Under the pieces are notes generated by a model. It was not told where the DNA came from. It ran no database searches and was given only the letters and a program-made list of their open reading frames with translations. Positions 16,864-25,036 of a stretch of DNA of 64,000 bases are shown in pieces. The stretch's first letter is position 1. Each line of letters starts with the position of its first letter. The position numbers and the translations under genes are program-made. Origin of the DNA: Clostridium mediterraneense (GTDB taxonomy: Bacteria > Bacillota > Clostridia > Clostridiales > Clostridiaceae); assembly GCF_900091705.1 (NCBI RefSeq), contig NZ_LT594785.1, forward strand, positions 1,468,858 to 1,532,857. Reading direction: 5' to 3'.

Positions 16864-18294
16864 ATGAAAGTTTTATATGATAATCCATTAAGTTCTAGAT
16901 ATTCATCTAAAGAAATGTCATTTATTTTTTCTGAAGATAAGAAATTCTCAACTTGGAGAAAATTATGGGTCGCACTTGCAGAAGCTGAAAAAGAATTAGG
17001 CTTAAATATTACAAATATTCAAATTCAAGAATTAAAAAAATACATAAATGATATAAATTACGATATTGCTATTAATAGAGAAAAAGAAGTACGCCATGAT
17101 GTTATGAGTCATGTTTATGCTTATGGTATACAGTGTCCAACAGCTAAAGGTATTATACACCTTGGTGCTACTAGTTGTTATGTTTGTGATAATACTGATA
17201 TAATCTTAATGAAAGAAGGATTATTATTAATAAAAGGAAAGTTAATTTCTATTATTAATAATTTAAAAAAGTTTGCCTTAGAATATAAGGATATGCCTAC
17301 TTTGGGATTTACGCATTATCAAGCAGCTCAACTAACAACAGTTGGTAAGAGAGCTAGCCTTTGGATGCAAGACTTGATTTTAGATATTGAAAACTTAGAT
17401 TTTGTTATAGAAAAATTAAAGTTAAGAGGAGTGAAGGGGACAACTGGTACACAAGCTAGTTTTATGAATTTATTTAATAATGATGAAGAAAAGGTGAAGA
17501 AGTTAGATAAATTAGTTGCAAATAAAATGGGATTTGATAAATGTTATTCAGTAACAGGACAAACTTATTCTAGAAAGGTTGATTCTATAATTTTAAATAC
17601 ATTATCAGAAATAGCTCAAAGTGCTTATAAATTTTCTAATGATATAAGATTATTACAGAATCTTAAAGAAATAGAAGAGCCTTTTGAGAAGCATCAAATA
17701 GGTTCTTCTGCAATGGCGTATAAAAGAAATCCTATGAGGAGCGAAAGAATGGGATCACTAGCAAGATATGTGATTATAGATTCATTAAATCCTGCAATTA
17801 CAGCATCTAATCAGTGGTTTGAAAGAACTTTAGATGATTCAGCTAATAAAAGATTATCAATCGCCGAAGGCTTCTTAGCTTTAGATGGTGTTTTAAATTT
17901 ATATATGAATATCTCTGAAAATTTAGTTGTATATGAAAAAGTAATAAAAAAACATGTAGAAACTGAACTTCCTTTTATGGCCACTGAAAATATTATGATG
18001 GAGGCTGTAAAAAAAGGTGGCGATAGACAAGAACTACATGAACTTATAAGAGAACACTCTATGTTAGCTTCTCAAAGAGTAAAAAAAGATGGTTTAGATA
18101 ATGATTTAATAAGTAGAATAATAGGAGATTCTAGATTTGGATTAAGTGAATTAGAAATACAAAATATTATTGATCCAGTAAAGTTTATTGGTAGAGCACC
18201 AAACCAAGTAATTGACTTTATAAATGAATATGTAAATCCTATACTAGAACATAATGTAAAATGCCTTAATATGAAAAGTGAAGTATTAGTTTAG
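16864..18294 (+). CDS. purB: Adenylosuccinate lyase
   Basis: This enzyme removes fumarate from SAICAR and from adenylosuccinate in purine synthesis. The 476-residue fumarase/aspartase-superfamily protein starts YDNPLSSRYSSKEMSFIFS, has TGQTYSRKVD near residue 235, and carries the superfamily signature SSAMAYKRNPMRSERMGSLA near residue 283. TGGAGG lies 9 bases before the ATG. It is monocistronic here and not linked to other pur genes. The length fits the longer human-like PurB class rather than the B. subtilis form of about 430 residues. Confidence 0.96.
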   Translation: MKVLYDNPLSSRYSSKEMSFIFSEDKKFSTWRKLWVALAEAEKELGLNITNIQIQELKKYINDINYDIAINREKEVRHDVMSHVYAYGIQCPTAKGIIHLGATSCYVCDNTDIILMKEGLLLIKGKLISIINNLKKFALEYKDMPTLGFTHYQAAQLTTVGKRASLWMQDLILDIENLDFVIEKLKLRGVKGTTGTQASFMNLFNNDEEKVKKLDKLVANKMGFDKCYSVTGQTYSRKVDSIILNTLSEIAQSAYKFSNDIRLLQNLKEIEEPFEKHQIGSSAMAYKRNPMRSERMGSLARYVIIDSLNPAITASNQWFERTLDDSANKRLSIAEGFLALDGVLNLYMNISENLVVYEKVIKKHVETELPFMATENIMMEAVKKGGDRQELHELIREHSMLASQRVKKDGLDNDLISRIIGDSRFGLSELEIQNIIDPVKFIGRAPNQVIDFINEYVNPILEHNVKCLNMKSEVLV

Positions 18295-18597
18295 ATTTTA
18301 TAAAGAAGAGGAAAAAATAAATAACCTCTTCTTTTTTCTTAATTAATTAATTAATTTATTTTTATTACCTAAATATTTTATTTAAATACATAAATCTACT
18401 TTCTTATATTTATAATAAATTATATCTACTTGTTGGTTTAGTCTCATTACTTTTAAATTTAAAGTTTCCAAATAATATTAATGTTCAAAAGAAATTCAAA
18501 TTTGTGTGGTATTTTTAAAGAAATTAAAAAAATAATAATTATATAATAATAGATACTTTTAAGAAAAATTAATATAGAAAATATAGAGGTCGATAAA
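18295..18597. other. 303-base intergenic region purB-gshF
   Basis: It contains the purB terminator (18302-18338), a short ATTA microsatellite at 18341-18358, and a TATAAT element at 18542-18547 that may be the gshF -10 box; no matching -35 was found. I see no RNA gene or reading frame with a ribosome binding site in the rest. Confidence 0.6.
18302..18338 (+). terminator. Terminator after purB
   Basis: AAAGAAGAGG (18302-18311) pairs with CCTCTTCTTT (18325-18334); T run follows. Confidence 0.85.
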
Positions 18598-20862
18598 ATG
18601 AATACTTTACAACAAAAAATAATAACAAAAATTAAAAATGATAAATTACAAAAGTTTTTAATGTTTTGTAACTTTGGTTTAGAAAAAGAAAATCTTAGAA
18701 TTGATTTACAAGGGAATTTAGCTTTAACAGATCATCCAGAAGTTTTTGGTAATAAAAAATATAATCCTTATATAACAACAGATTTTTCAGAGAGTCAGGT
18801 AGAAATGGTGACACCACCTTGTAATACTTTAAATGAATTATATGATTTTATGGGCGCTTTAAATGATATAGTTTCTTCAGAATTAAAAAATGAAGTTCTT
18901 TGGCCACAAAGTAATCCACCTATATTACCAGAAGAACAACTTATCCCTATAGCAAAATTTAATGGAGAAGTAGAAGAAAAATACAGGGAATTACTAGCTG
19001 AAAAGTACGGAAGAAAGAAGCAACTTATAAGCGGTATACATTATAATTTTTCATTTAAGAATGAATTCCTACAAAAACTTTACGAAGATTTTGAAGAAGA
19101 ATTAACTTTTAAGGAATTTAAAAATAAAATTTATTTAAATATATCTAAAAATTTCTTTAAATATAAATGGTTATTAATTTATTTAACAGGAGCTAGCCCT
19201 GTATTTCATGAAAGTTATATAAAAGATCTAGTTAATTCTGCTGATAAATTAGATAATATAACAGATGGTTATTATTTTAATAATATAAATTCACTTAGAA
19301 ATAGTAAGTTTGGATATAAAAATACATTAGATTTTTCTGTTTCTTATAATTCTTTAGAAGAATATATATCTGATTTAAGTACTGCAATAAATAATGGTAC
19401 TATAAATAATGAAAAAGAGTATTATAGTCCTATAAGACTTAAAGCGATTACAGGTAAAGGTAATGTTGAAGATTTAAAGAAATATGGAGTAGAATATTTA
19501 GAAATAAGAATTCTTGATTTAGATCCTTTATCAGAGTTTGGAATCTCATTAGATACACTTAAGTTACTACATGCATTTGTTCTAAGTATGGCATTTATGG
19601 ATACAAAATTTGAAGTTTCAAACTTCAGTCAAGATAATGACTTTATTTCTAAATCTTTAGATATGATAAATGAAGTTATATCATTGTTAGATAATCTTGA
19701 AGTATTTAATGATGATATAAAATTAATTTTAGAAAAAGCTAAAGAAGAGGTTATAGATCCTACTAAAACTAAGGCTTATAAAATAATAAGTGAGATTAAA
19801 AAATCTTCATTTATAGATTTCCATCTTAATAGAGCAAAATTTTCATTAAATGAAAGTAATAATAGAATCTTTAGTTTAAGAGGATTTGAAGATATGGAAC
19901 TTTCAACTCAAATTCTTTTGAGAGATGCTATTAAAAGAGGGATAAAATTTGAAATAGCTGATAGATATGAAAACTTTATTTCTTTAAAGAAAGATAATAA
20001 AGTAGAATATGTAAAACAAGCTACTAAGACATCAAAAGATACTTATATAACAGCATTACTTATGGAAAATAAAGAAGTTACTAAGAAAATTCTTTCAAGT
20101 AACAATATAAGAGTTCCAAAGGGTGAATTATATTTAAAACCTGAAGATGCTAAATTAGATTTTAAATTATTTGAAAATAAAGCTATTGTTATAAAACCTA
20201 AAACAACCAATTTTGGATTAGGAATAAGTATTTTTAAAAATGAATTTACTAAAGAAGAATTTGAAAAAGGAATAGATATTGCTTTTTCAGAAGATAGTTC
20301 TATTTTAATAGAAGAATTCATTTCAGGTAAGGAATATAGATTTTTAGTTATAGATGATGAAATTGTAGGAATATTACACAGAGTTCCAGCTAATGTAACC
20401 GGAAATGGAGTAAATACTATTAAAGAATTAGTAGAAATAAAGAACGAAGATTTTTTAAGAGGTGTAGGGTATGTAAAACCTCTTGAAAAAATAAAACTTG
20501 GTGTAGCAGAAGAAATGTTTTTACATGGACAAAATTTAGATTTCAATTATATTCCTAAGAAAAATGAAATTATATATTTAAGAGAAAATTCAAATATTAG
20601 TACTGGAGGAGATAGTTTAGATTTTACTGATCAAATCCATAATTCTTATAAAGAGGTAGCTATTAAAGCAGCTAAAGCAGCTAATGCTAAAATAACTGGA
20701 ATAGATATTATGATACAAAATATATCAGAAGAGGCTAATGAATTAAATCATGCCATTATTGAAATGAATTTTAATCCGGCTATCCATATACATTGCTTCC
20801 CATACAAAGGTATAAATAGACATGCTGGAGAAAAAGTATTAGACTTATTATTTAATAAATAA
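18598..20862 (+). CDS. gshF: Bifunctional glutamate-cysteine ligase / glutathione synthetase
   Basis: A 754-residue fusion that makes glutathione from glutamate, cysteine and glycine in two ATP-dependent steps. Residues about 1-480 are a GshA-type ligase (FGLEKENLRIDLQGNLALTD, TTDFSESQVEMVTPP, then KYGVEYLEIRILDLDPLSEFG). Residues about 490-754 are an ATP-grasp domain (VIKPKTTNFGLGISIF, IEEFISGKEYRFLVIDDEIV, and ITGIDIMIQ with IIEMNFNPAIHIHCFPY), the GshF type found in some streptococci, Listeria and clostridia. AGAGGT precedes the ATG. It is monocistronic. Confidence 0.96.
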   Translation: MNTLQQKIITKIKNDKLQKFLMFCNFGLEKENLRIDLQGNLALTDHPEVFGNKKYNPYITTDFSESQVEMVTPPCNTLNELYDFMGALNDIVSSELKNEVLWPQSNPPILPEEQLIPIAKFNGEVEEKYRELLAEKYGRKKQLISGIHYNFSFKNEFLQKLYEDFEEELTFKEFKNKIYLNISKNFFKYKWLLIYLTGASPVFHESYIKDLVNSADKLDNITDGYYFNNINSLRNSKFGYKNTLDFSVSYNSLEEYISDLSTAINNGTINNEKEYYSPIRLKAITGKGNVEDLKKYGVEYLEIRILDLDPLSEFGISLDTLKLLHAFVLSMAFMDTKFEVSNFSQDNDFISKSLDMINEVISLLDNLEVFNDDIKLILEKAKEEVIDPTKTKAYKIISEIKKSSFIDFHLNRAKFSLNESNNRIFSLRGFEDMELSTQILLRDAIKRGIKFEIADRYENFISLKKDNKVEYVKQATKTSKDTYITALLMENKEVTKKILSSNNIRVPKGELYLKPEDAKLDFKLFENKAIVIKPKTTNFGLGISIFKNEFTKEEFEKGIDIAFSEDSSILIEEFISGKEYRFLVIDDEIVGILHRVPANVTGNGVNTIKELVEIKNEDFLRGVGYVKPLEKIKLGVAEEMFLHGQNLDFNYIPKKNEIIYLRENSNISTGGDSLDFTDQIHNSYKEVAIKAAKAANAKITGIDIMIQNISEEANELNHAIIEMNFNPAIHIHCFPYKGINRHAGEKVLDLLFNK

Positions 20863-20863
20863 T

Positions 20864-20902
20864 AAAAAAGGTGTATAGTTATAATGACTATATACCTTTT
20901 TT
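20864..20902 (+). terminator. Terminator after gshF
   Basis: AAAAAAGGTGTATAGT (20864-20879) pairs with ACTATATACCTTTTTT (20887-20902), one G-T wobble. Confidence 0.85.
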
Positions 20903-20935
20903 ATTATAGATTATTAAAGTACAAAGGAGAATATT

Positions 20936-21850
20936 ATGGATTTTGTCGCTATTGATTTTGAAACCGCTAATGAAAATAGAAATAGCGCTTGTTCGTTAGG
21001 GATTACAGTAGTTAGAGGAAATAAAATTGTAGAAAAGTTTTATACATTAATTAAACCTAAAAAAAATATTTTTAAACCTATGAATATTTGGATACATGGA
21101 ATTTCAGCTGAAGATGTAGAAAAAGAAAAAACATTTAAAGAATTATGGCCTATAATAAAAAAATATCTAGAAAATAATCTAATAGTAGCTCATAATGCTT
21201 ACTTTGATATAGAAGTTTTAATTAATACCTTAAATGATTATGATTTAGAAATTAATAAATGTCTATATCTATGTACTGTAGATATTTCTAAAATAGTTTA
21301 TAAAGGATTACCTAATAATAAACTTATAACGTTAGCTGAAATGCTAGGAATAGAATTTAAACCCCATAATGCTGGAGATGATTCTATGATAGCTGCATCT
21401 ATATTTATAGATGTTTGTAATTATTTGGGTATAAATAAACTTTCAGATATAAGCAAAAAGTTGTCTATAACTCCAGGATTAATACTTTCTAATGTAAATA
21501 TAAAACCACAAATAAAAAAGACTAATTTAATAATTCCTAAAGAAGTTAGTTTAATAAATAAAGATGAGTTAAATGATACTGATTTTTTTAGAAAAAAAAC
21601 TGTTGTATTTACAGGTCCTTTAAAAAGTTTATCTAGGGCTAAGGCTAGTAATAAAGTTTTATGCTTAGGGGGATTTATATCTAATAGAGTTTCTAACAAT
21701 ACTGATATATTAATAACTAATTTAGATTTAAATTCAAAGTATTTGACAAATAAATTAATTAAAACAAAAGAAATTTTAGAATCTGGAAAATCGATAAAAA
21801 TTTTATCAGAAGAAGAATTTTTGAATTTATGTAATAATAAAAATTTTTAA
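20936..21850 (+). CDS. DnaQ-like 3'-5' exonuclease with C-terminal BRCT domain
   Basis: A 304-residue protein. Residues about 1-165 are a DEDDh exonuclease: FVAIDFETANENRNSACSLG (Exo I, Asp-x-Glu), LIVAHNAYFDIEVL (Exo II) and FKPHNAGDDSMIAASIF (Exo IIIe with His and Asp). Residues about 215-304 form a BRCT domain (KKTVVFTGPLKSLSRAKA, GGFISNRVSNNTDILITN). Free-standing epsilon-BRCT proteins are common in Firmicutes, where PolC has its own exonuclease; a repair or RNA-trimming role is likely but unproven. AAAGGAG precedes the ATG. A 19-bp hairpin terminator follows. Confidence 0.9.
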   Translation: MDFVAIDFETANENRNSACSLGITVVRGNKIVEKFYTLIKPKKNIFKPMNIWIHGISAEDVEKEKTFKELWPIIKKYLENNLIVAHNAYFDIEVLINTLNDYDLEINKCLYLCTVDISKIVYKGLPNNKLITLAEMLGIEFKPHNAGDDSMIAASIFIDVCNYLGINKLSDISKKLSITPGLILSNVNIKPQIKKTNLIIPKEVSLINKDELNDTDFFRKKTVVFTGPLKSLSRAKASNKVLCLGGFISNRVSNNTDILITNLDLNSKYLTNKLIKTKEILESGKSIKILSEEEFLNLCNNKNF

Positions 21851-21859
21851 GAATACGTA

Positions 21860-21911
21860 ATACAATATTAAGTAATACCATATGTATTACTTAATATTGT
21901 ATATTTTTATA
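21860..21911 (+). terminator. Terminator after DnaQ-BRCT gene
   Basis: A perfect 19-bp stem (21860-21878 with 21884-21902) around CATAT, followed by ATTTTTAT. The stem has only three G-C pairs but is long. Confidence 0.7.
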
Positions 21912-22049
21912 TCTTTTTTGGAGGTATTATTTGAAAGGGGAATAAATTTTAAAATTCTTTATGTAATAAAATAAATCAAAAGATAAAATTTTAAAACTTA
22001 TTTATTTCTGAAAATCGATTAGATTTTAAAATGAAAAGTTTATATTTTT

Positions 22050-22103
22050 TTCGTTTAATCTACATTTGTTAAATAACAATTTAACAAATGTAGATTAAAC
22101 GAA
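22050..22103. repeat. Perfect inverted repeat, 25-bp arms, 4-base centre
   Basis: The left arm (22050-22074, beginning TTCGTTTAATCTAC) and the right arm (22079-22103, ending GTAGATTAAACGAA) are exact reverse complements around AACA. No T run follows on either strand: a T run precedes it on the plus strand, and an A run follows it on the minus strand. It is therefore not a normal intrinsic terminator. It ends 123 bases before the GTG of a tyrosine recombinase gene. A recombination or binding site is possible (inference). Confidence 0.85.
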
Positions 22104-22226
22104 TTTTAAGTGATTTAAACGGCATTATAACTAACTTTACATACATTTTCATAATTTAAAATGATAAATATAAATTTTTATATGATATAATAAAAGAAAT
22201 ATAGAAATATATAGAGGTATTAAAAA

Positions 22227-23525
22227 GTGCAAAAAAAACATAGATATTCAAATTTAAAATATCCAACAAATATAAAGAAATTACTTAAATATACTTTATC
22301 ACAAGAAGAACAAATGAGATTAAAAGATATATACACTGCATATGAAAATAAAAAACTTAATAAATCTTATGAAGATATTATAGAAGATCTATTTATTCTT
22401 TTTGAACTTAACTCATTAAGTACAAAACAACTTTCTGAGATATATTCAGTAAGTGTACGTTCTATACAGATTTGGATTAAAGAATTAGGATTAAAAAAGA
22501 AAAGTACAAAAATAAAAGAATCATCAACAAATAAAAAACCATACTTTAATATATTGGAATATAAAAATGAACTCCCAGAACCTGTTGAAGATTTCTTGAA
22601 TTATTTAGAAACAATAAAAGGTAAATCTAAAAATACAATAATAGCTTATAAAACAGATCTCAAATTATTCTTTAGAGTTATGAAAATTCTTAAAGGATTA
22701 GAATCACCTGAAAAAGAGATTAAATTAATAGATATCAGTGATATAGATATTGAGTTTATAAAAACTATCAAATTAAGAGATTTATATTCATTTTTAAAAT
22801 ATATAGATAATATAAGATTAAACCATAGTCATGCTAAAGCTAGAAAAGTAGCAACTTTAAAATCATTTTTTAATTTTTTAAACTTAAAGTTAAAGGTTAT
22901 TTCCGAGAATCCGGCATCAGAATTAGAGAGTCCTAAAATTGAAAAAAGACACCCTATTTATTTATCTCTTAACGAAAGCCAGCACTTATTGAATTCATTA
23001 GATAAAAACAATAAAAATTATTATAGAGATTATTGTATATTAACCCTCTTTTTAAATTGTGGTTTACGTCTTTCTGAACTTTGTAGTATAAAAATAAGTA
23101 AAATTAATGGAGATATATTAAAAGTAATTGGTAAAGGAAATAAAGAAAGAAGTATTTATTTAAATGATTCATGTATTAAAGCGATAGAAAATTATATTAA
23201 CTTCAGAGATTCAAGTAAAATAGCTGTTGAAGATAGAGATAACTTATTTATATCTAGACAAAATAGAGCAATCAATAAAGTTACAGTAGAAAATTTAGTG
23301 AAAAAACACATACGAAATGCAGGTCTAATGAATGATAAATATAGTCCACACAAGTTAAGACACACAGCTGCTACCCTTATGTATAAACACGGTAATGTAG
23401 ATATAAGAACTTTACAAGCCATATTAGGCCATGAAAGCGTGTCTACAACTCAAATATATACACATTTAGATGATGATACTTTGAGAGACGCTGTTAAATC
23501 AAATCCATTATCTAATATAAAATAA
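22227..23525 (+). CDS. Tyrosine recombinase with N-terminal HTH-like segment
   Basis: A 432-residue site-specific recombinase of the XerC/XerD-integrase family. Residues about 60-95 look like a helix-turn-helix (LSTKQLSEIYSVSVRSIQIW). Residues about 120-240 are a SAM-like core-binding domain (FLNYLETIKGKSKNTIIAYK). The catalytic domain keeps all six residues: Arg in GLRLSEL, Lys in GKGNKER, His and Arg in HKLRHTAAT, His in ILGHES and Tyr in QIYTH. Start is GTG 22227 with AGAGGT 9 bases upstream. The extra N-terminal segment makes it longer than XerC/D of about 300 residues. No other phage or transposon gene is nearby. Confidence 0.9.
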   Translation: MQKKHRYSNLKYPTNIKKLLKYTLSQEEQMRLKDIYTAYENKKLNKSYEDIIEDLFILFELNSLSTKQLSEIYSVSVRSIQIWIKELGLKKKSTKIKESSTNKKPYFNILEYKNELPEPVEDFLNYLETIKGKSKNTIIAYKTDLKLFFRVMKILKGLESPEKEIKLIDISDIDIEFIKTIKLRDLYSFLKYIDNIRLNHSHAKARKVATLKSFFNFLNLKLKVISENPASELESPKIEKRHPIYLSLNESQHLLNSLDKNNKNYYRDYCILTLFLNCGLRLSELCSIKISKINGDILKVIGKGNKERSIYLNDSCIKAIENYINFRDSSKIAVEDRDNLFISRQNRAINKVTVENLVKKHIRNAGLMNDKYSPHKLRHTAATLMYKHGNVDIRTLQAILGHESVSTTQIYTHLDDDTLRDAVKSNPLSNIK

Positions 23526-23549
23526 AAAGCCGTTTAATACGGCTTTTTA
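23525..23549. terminator. Bidirectional terminator (recombinase / acidic protein)
   Basis: AAAAAGCCGT (23525-23534) pairs with ACGGCTTTTT (23540-23549) around TTAAT. It overlaps the stop of the convergent acidic-protein gene. Confidence 0.85.
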
Positions 23550-23888
23550 ATCTTTTTTCTTTAATATCCTAACCCCAGGGAATAATTCTTCCGTTGAATC
23601 ATCTAAATCAAACTCATCTAAATCTTCTATATCCGCTAAATACTCTACATTTTCAAAAGCATCTAAATATTCTTCTTCATCTAATTCTAGAATTTCTTTT
23701 TCATATTCATTATATTTAGAAAAATTCATCTTTTCATTTTCAACAACTTCATCAGTATCTATCTCGGATAATAAAAAGTTACTTTCTAATTCATCAACTG
23801 CGATAGCATCTATATTTATAGCTCTAGTTGCTAATTCTTCATCTTCAATATATTCCTTTAAATCTTCCACTTTCGAATCTCTACTCAT
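23547..23888 (-). CDS. Highly acidic protein of unknown function
   Basis: A 113-residue protein, very rich in Asp and Glu (for example EDEELATR, ELDEEEYLDAFENVEY, DLDEFDLDD) and nearly without Arg or Lys until its end (RILKKKD). No family recognised. An in-frame GTG at 23900 overlaps the ribosome binding site AAAGGTGG, which lies 8 bases before ATG 23888, so ATG is the start. It is convergent with the recombinase and downstream of the RHH/coiled-coil gene on the same strand (67-base gap). The charge suggests a partner for a basic protein or a DNA-mimic role, but that is speculation. Confidence 0.7.
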   Translation of the reverse strand: MSRDSKVEDLKEYIEDEELATRAINIDAIAVDELESNFLLSEIDTDEVVENEKMNFSKYNEYEKEILELDEEEYLDAFENVEYLADIEDLDEFDLDDSTEELFPGVRILKKKD

Positions 23889-23955
23889 ATACAAAACCAC
23901 CTTTATAATTAAATAGAATTAAATTATATCAAATCTATAATTCAATTTCAAAATT

Positions 23956-24837
23956 TTATTTTTTTAATTCTAACTCCCTAATTTTTAATTCTAATTCTTT
24001 TTTATCTAATTCATACTCTCTTTTTAAAAGCATTTCTCGCTCATTTAAAGCCTTTAAATAATCCTCTTTATATTTACTCTCCATAGCTTCTATTTCGGCT
24101 TTAGATTCTCTTCTAACTCCATCTAATAAAGATTTATAAGAGTTTATCTCATTTGTTTTATTATCATTCTTTTCTCTTAAACTTTTTATACTCTCTTCAT
24201 AACTTTCATTTTTTAATTTTAAATCATTTATAATATTATTTTTACCATCAATTTGTTGTTTTAAACCTTTAAATTCATCTAAATATTTCTCATTTTCTTT
24301 TTTTAAATCTTTATATTTAGATAATTGTTTTTTTAATCCCTCTAATTCCAACTTTAATCTATCGGCTAAGTCTGAGTTTCTATTAGCTAATTGTGTTAAG
24401 GTGTTTTTATTTTCTTCTAATTCTACAATTTTAGTTTTAAGTTCTTTAGCTTCATTAATCAAAATTTTATTTTCTTCCAAAAGTTTTTTATTTTCTATTT
24501 TATTTTCATCTAATTTTGATTTTAAAGTTTCTAAAAGTCCATCTTTAGTTTCTATTTTTTTTAAAAATACTTCTTTAGCCCTTTCTTCGGCATCAGAACT
24601 CATTTGAAGTGAAGTTATAAATAATCTATTTATTTTATTTATATAATCCTGGAAAGTCTCTATTTCTAATTCACGATTAATTAATATAGTTTTAGCCTCT
24701 TCAGTTTCGTAAATATTAATTAAAGCCTCTAAACATTGAGATTGATTTCCAAACTCTTTTGATGCGATTTCTTTAAATTTTGCAAATGTATTTTCATCTA
24801 CTCTAAAAGACTTTACTTTTAACTCTTTATTTTCCAA
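23956..24837 (-). CDS. Ribbon-helix-helix-like protein with long coiled coil
   Basis: A 293-residue protein. Residues about 8-48 resemble a ribbon-helix-helix DNA-binding unit (KVKSFRVDENTFAKFKEIAS then QCLEALINIYE). Residues about 95-293 are almost continuous heptad-type coiled coil rich in Glu, Lys and Leu and end in a charged repeat (ELDKKELELKIRELELKK). The layout resembles plasmid KfrA-type proteins, but homology is not shown. The start is TTG 24837 with AAAGGAG 7-9 bases upstream. It is divergent from lexA and has its own promoter at 24900-24928. Confidence 0.75.
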   Translation of the reverse strand: MENKELKVKSFRVDENTFAKFKEIASKEFGNQSQCLEALINIYETEEAKTILINRELEIETFQDYINKINRLFITSLQMSSDAEERAKEVFLKKIETKDGLLETLKSKLDENKIENKKLLEENKILINEAKELKTKIVELEENKNTLTQLANRNSDLADRLKLELEGLKKQLSKYKDLKKENEKYLDEFKGLKQQIDGKNNIINDLKLKNESYEESIKSLREKNDNKTNEINSYKSLLDGVRRESKAEIEAMESKYKEDYLKALNEREMLLKREYELDKKELELKIRELELKK

Positions 24838-24858
24838 TCTACTACTCCTTTCATAAAG

Positions 24859-24878
24859 TACTACAAATAGTAATACTA
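24859..24878. repeat. TACTA/TAGTA repeat cluster upstream of the RHH gene
   Basis: TACTA-CAAA-TAGTA (24859-24872) forms a short palindrome, followed at once by another TACTA (24874-24878). The cluster lies between the predicted -10 box and the TTG start of the RHH/coiled-coil gene. RHH proteins often bind such short repeats and repress themselves, so this may be its operator (inference). Confidence 0.35.
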
Positions 24879-24899
24879 AGTAATGTAATACATATTATT

Positions 24900-24928
24900 A
24901 GTATATAATTTTAATTTATTAAATTCAA
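24900..24928 (-). promoter_or_regulatory. Promoter of the RHH/coiled-coil gene
   Basis: On the minus strand: TTGAAT (24923-24928), a 17-base spacer and TATACT (24900-24905). The TTG start codon is about 60 bases further down. Confidence 0.6.
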
Positions 24929-24967
24929 GAAATATTAATAAAGAAATAAAACTATTATTTAAGTATA

Positions 24968-24981
24968 CGAACACAGGTTTG
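24968..24981. promoter_or_regulatory. SOS box (LexA operator)
   Basis: CGAACACAGGTTTG fits the Gram-positive LexA box pattern CGAAC-N4-GTTYG. It overlaps the -35 element of the lexA promoter, the expected place for autorepression. It lies about 40 bases upstream of the divergent RHH gene promoter. Confidence 0.85.
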
Positions 24982-25007
24982 ATATAAAGTAGATTATATG
25001 CTATAAT
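24979..25007 (+). promoter_or_regulatory. lexA promoter
   Basis: TTGATA (24979-24984), a 17-base spacer and TATAAT (25002-25007), 30 bases before the lexA ATG. The -35 box overlaps the SOS box. Confidence 0.75.
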
Positions 25008-25036
25008 GTTCACAATAACAATATGAGGTGTACAAT

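Larger units (their letters stand above)
21851..22226. other. 376-base intergenic region upstream of the recombinase gene
   Basis: It holds the DnaQ-BRCT terminator (21860-21911), an AT-rich stretch without features I recognise, then the long perfect inverted repeat at 22050-22103, and a probable -10 element for the recombinase (TATAAT in 22180-22195). Beyond the repeat I see no reading frame or RNA gene. Confidence 0.6.

Noticed and set aside
18341-18358. ATTA microsatellite as a phase-variation repeat
   Set aside because: It is short, intergenic, about 240 bases from gshF and not placed to change a promoter spacer or frame.
20043-20546. 167-codon open frame antisense to gshF
   Set aside because: Lies wholly inside a strongly conserved gene; no binding site and Phe/Ser/Leu-rich composition typical of the complement of AT-rich coding DNA.
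22050-22103. Inverted repeat considered as an intrinsic terminator
   Set aside because: No T run follows on either strand and the DnaQ-BRCT gene already has a terminator 150 bases earlier.
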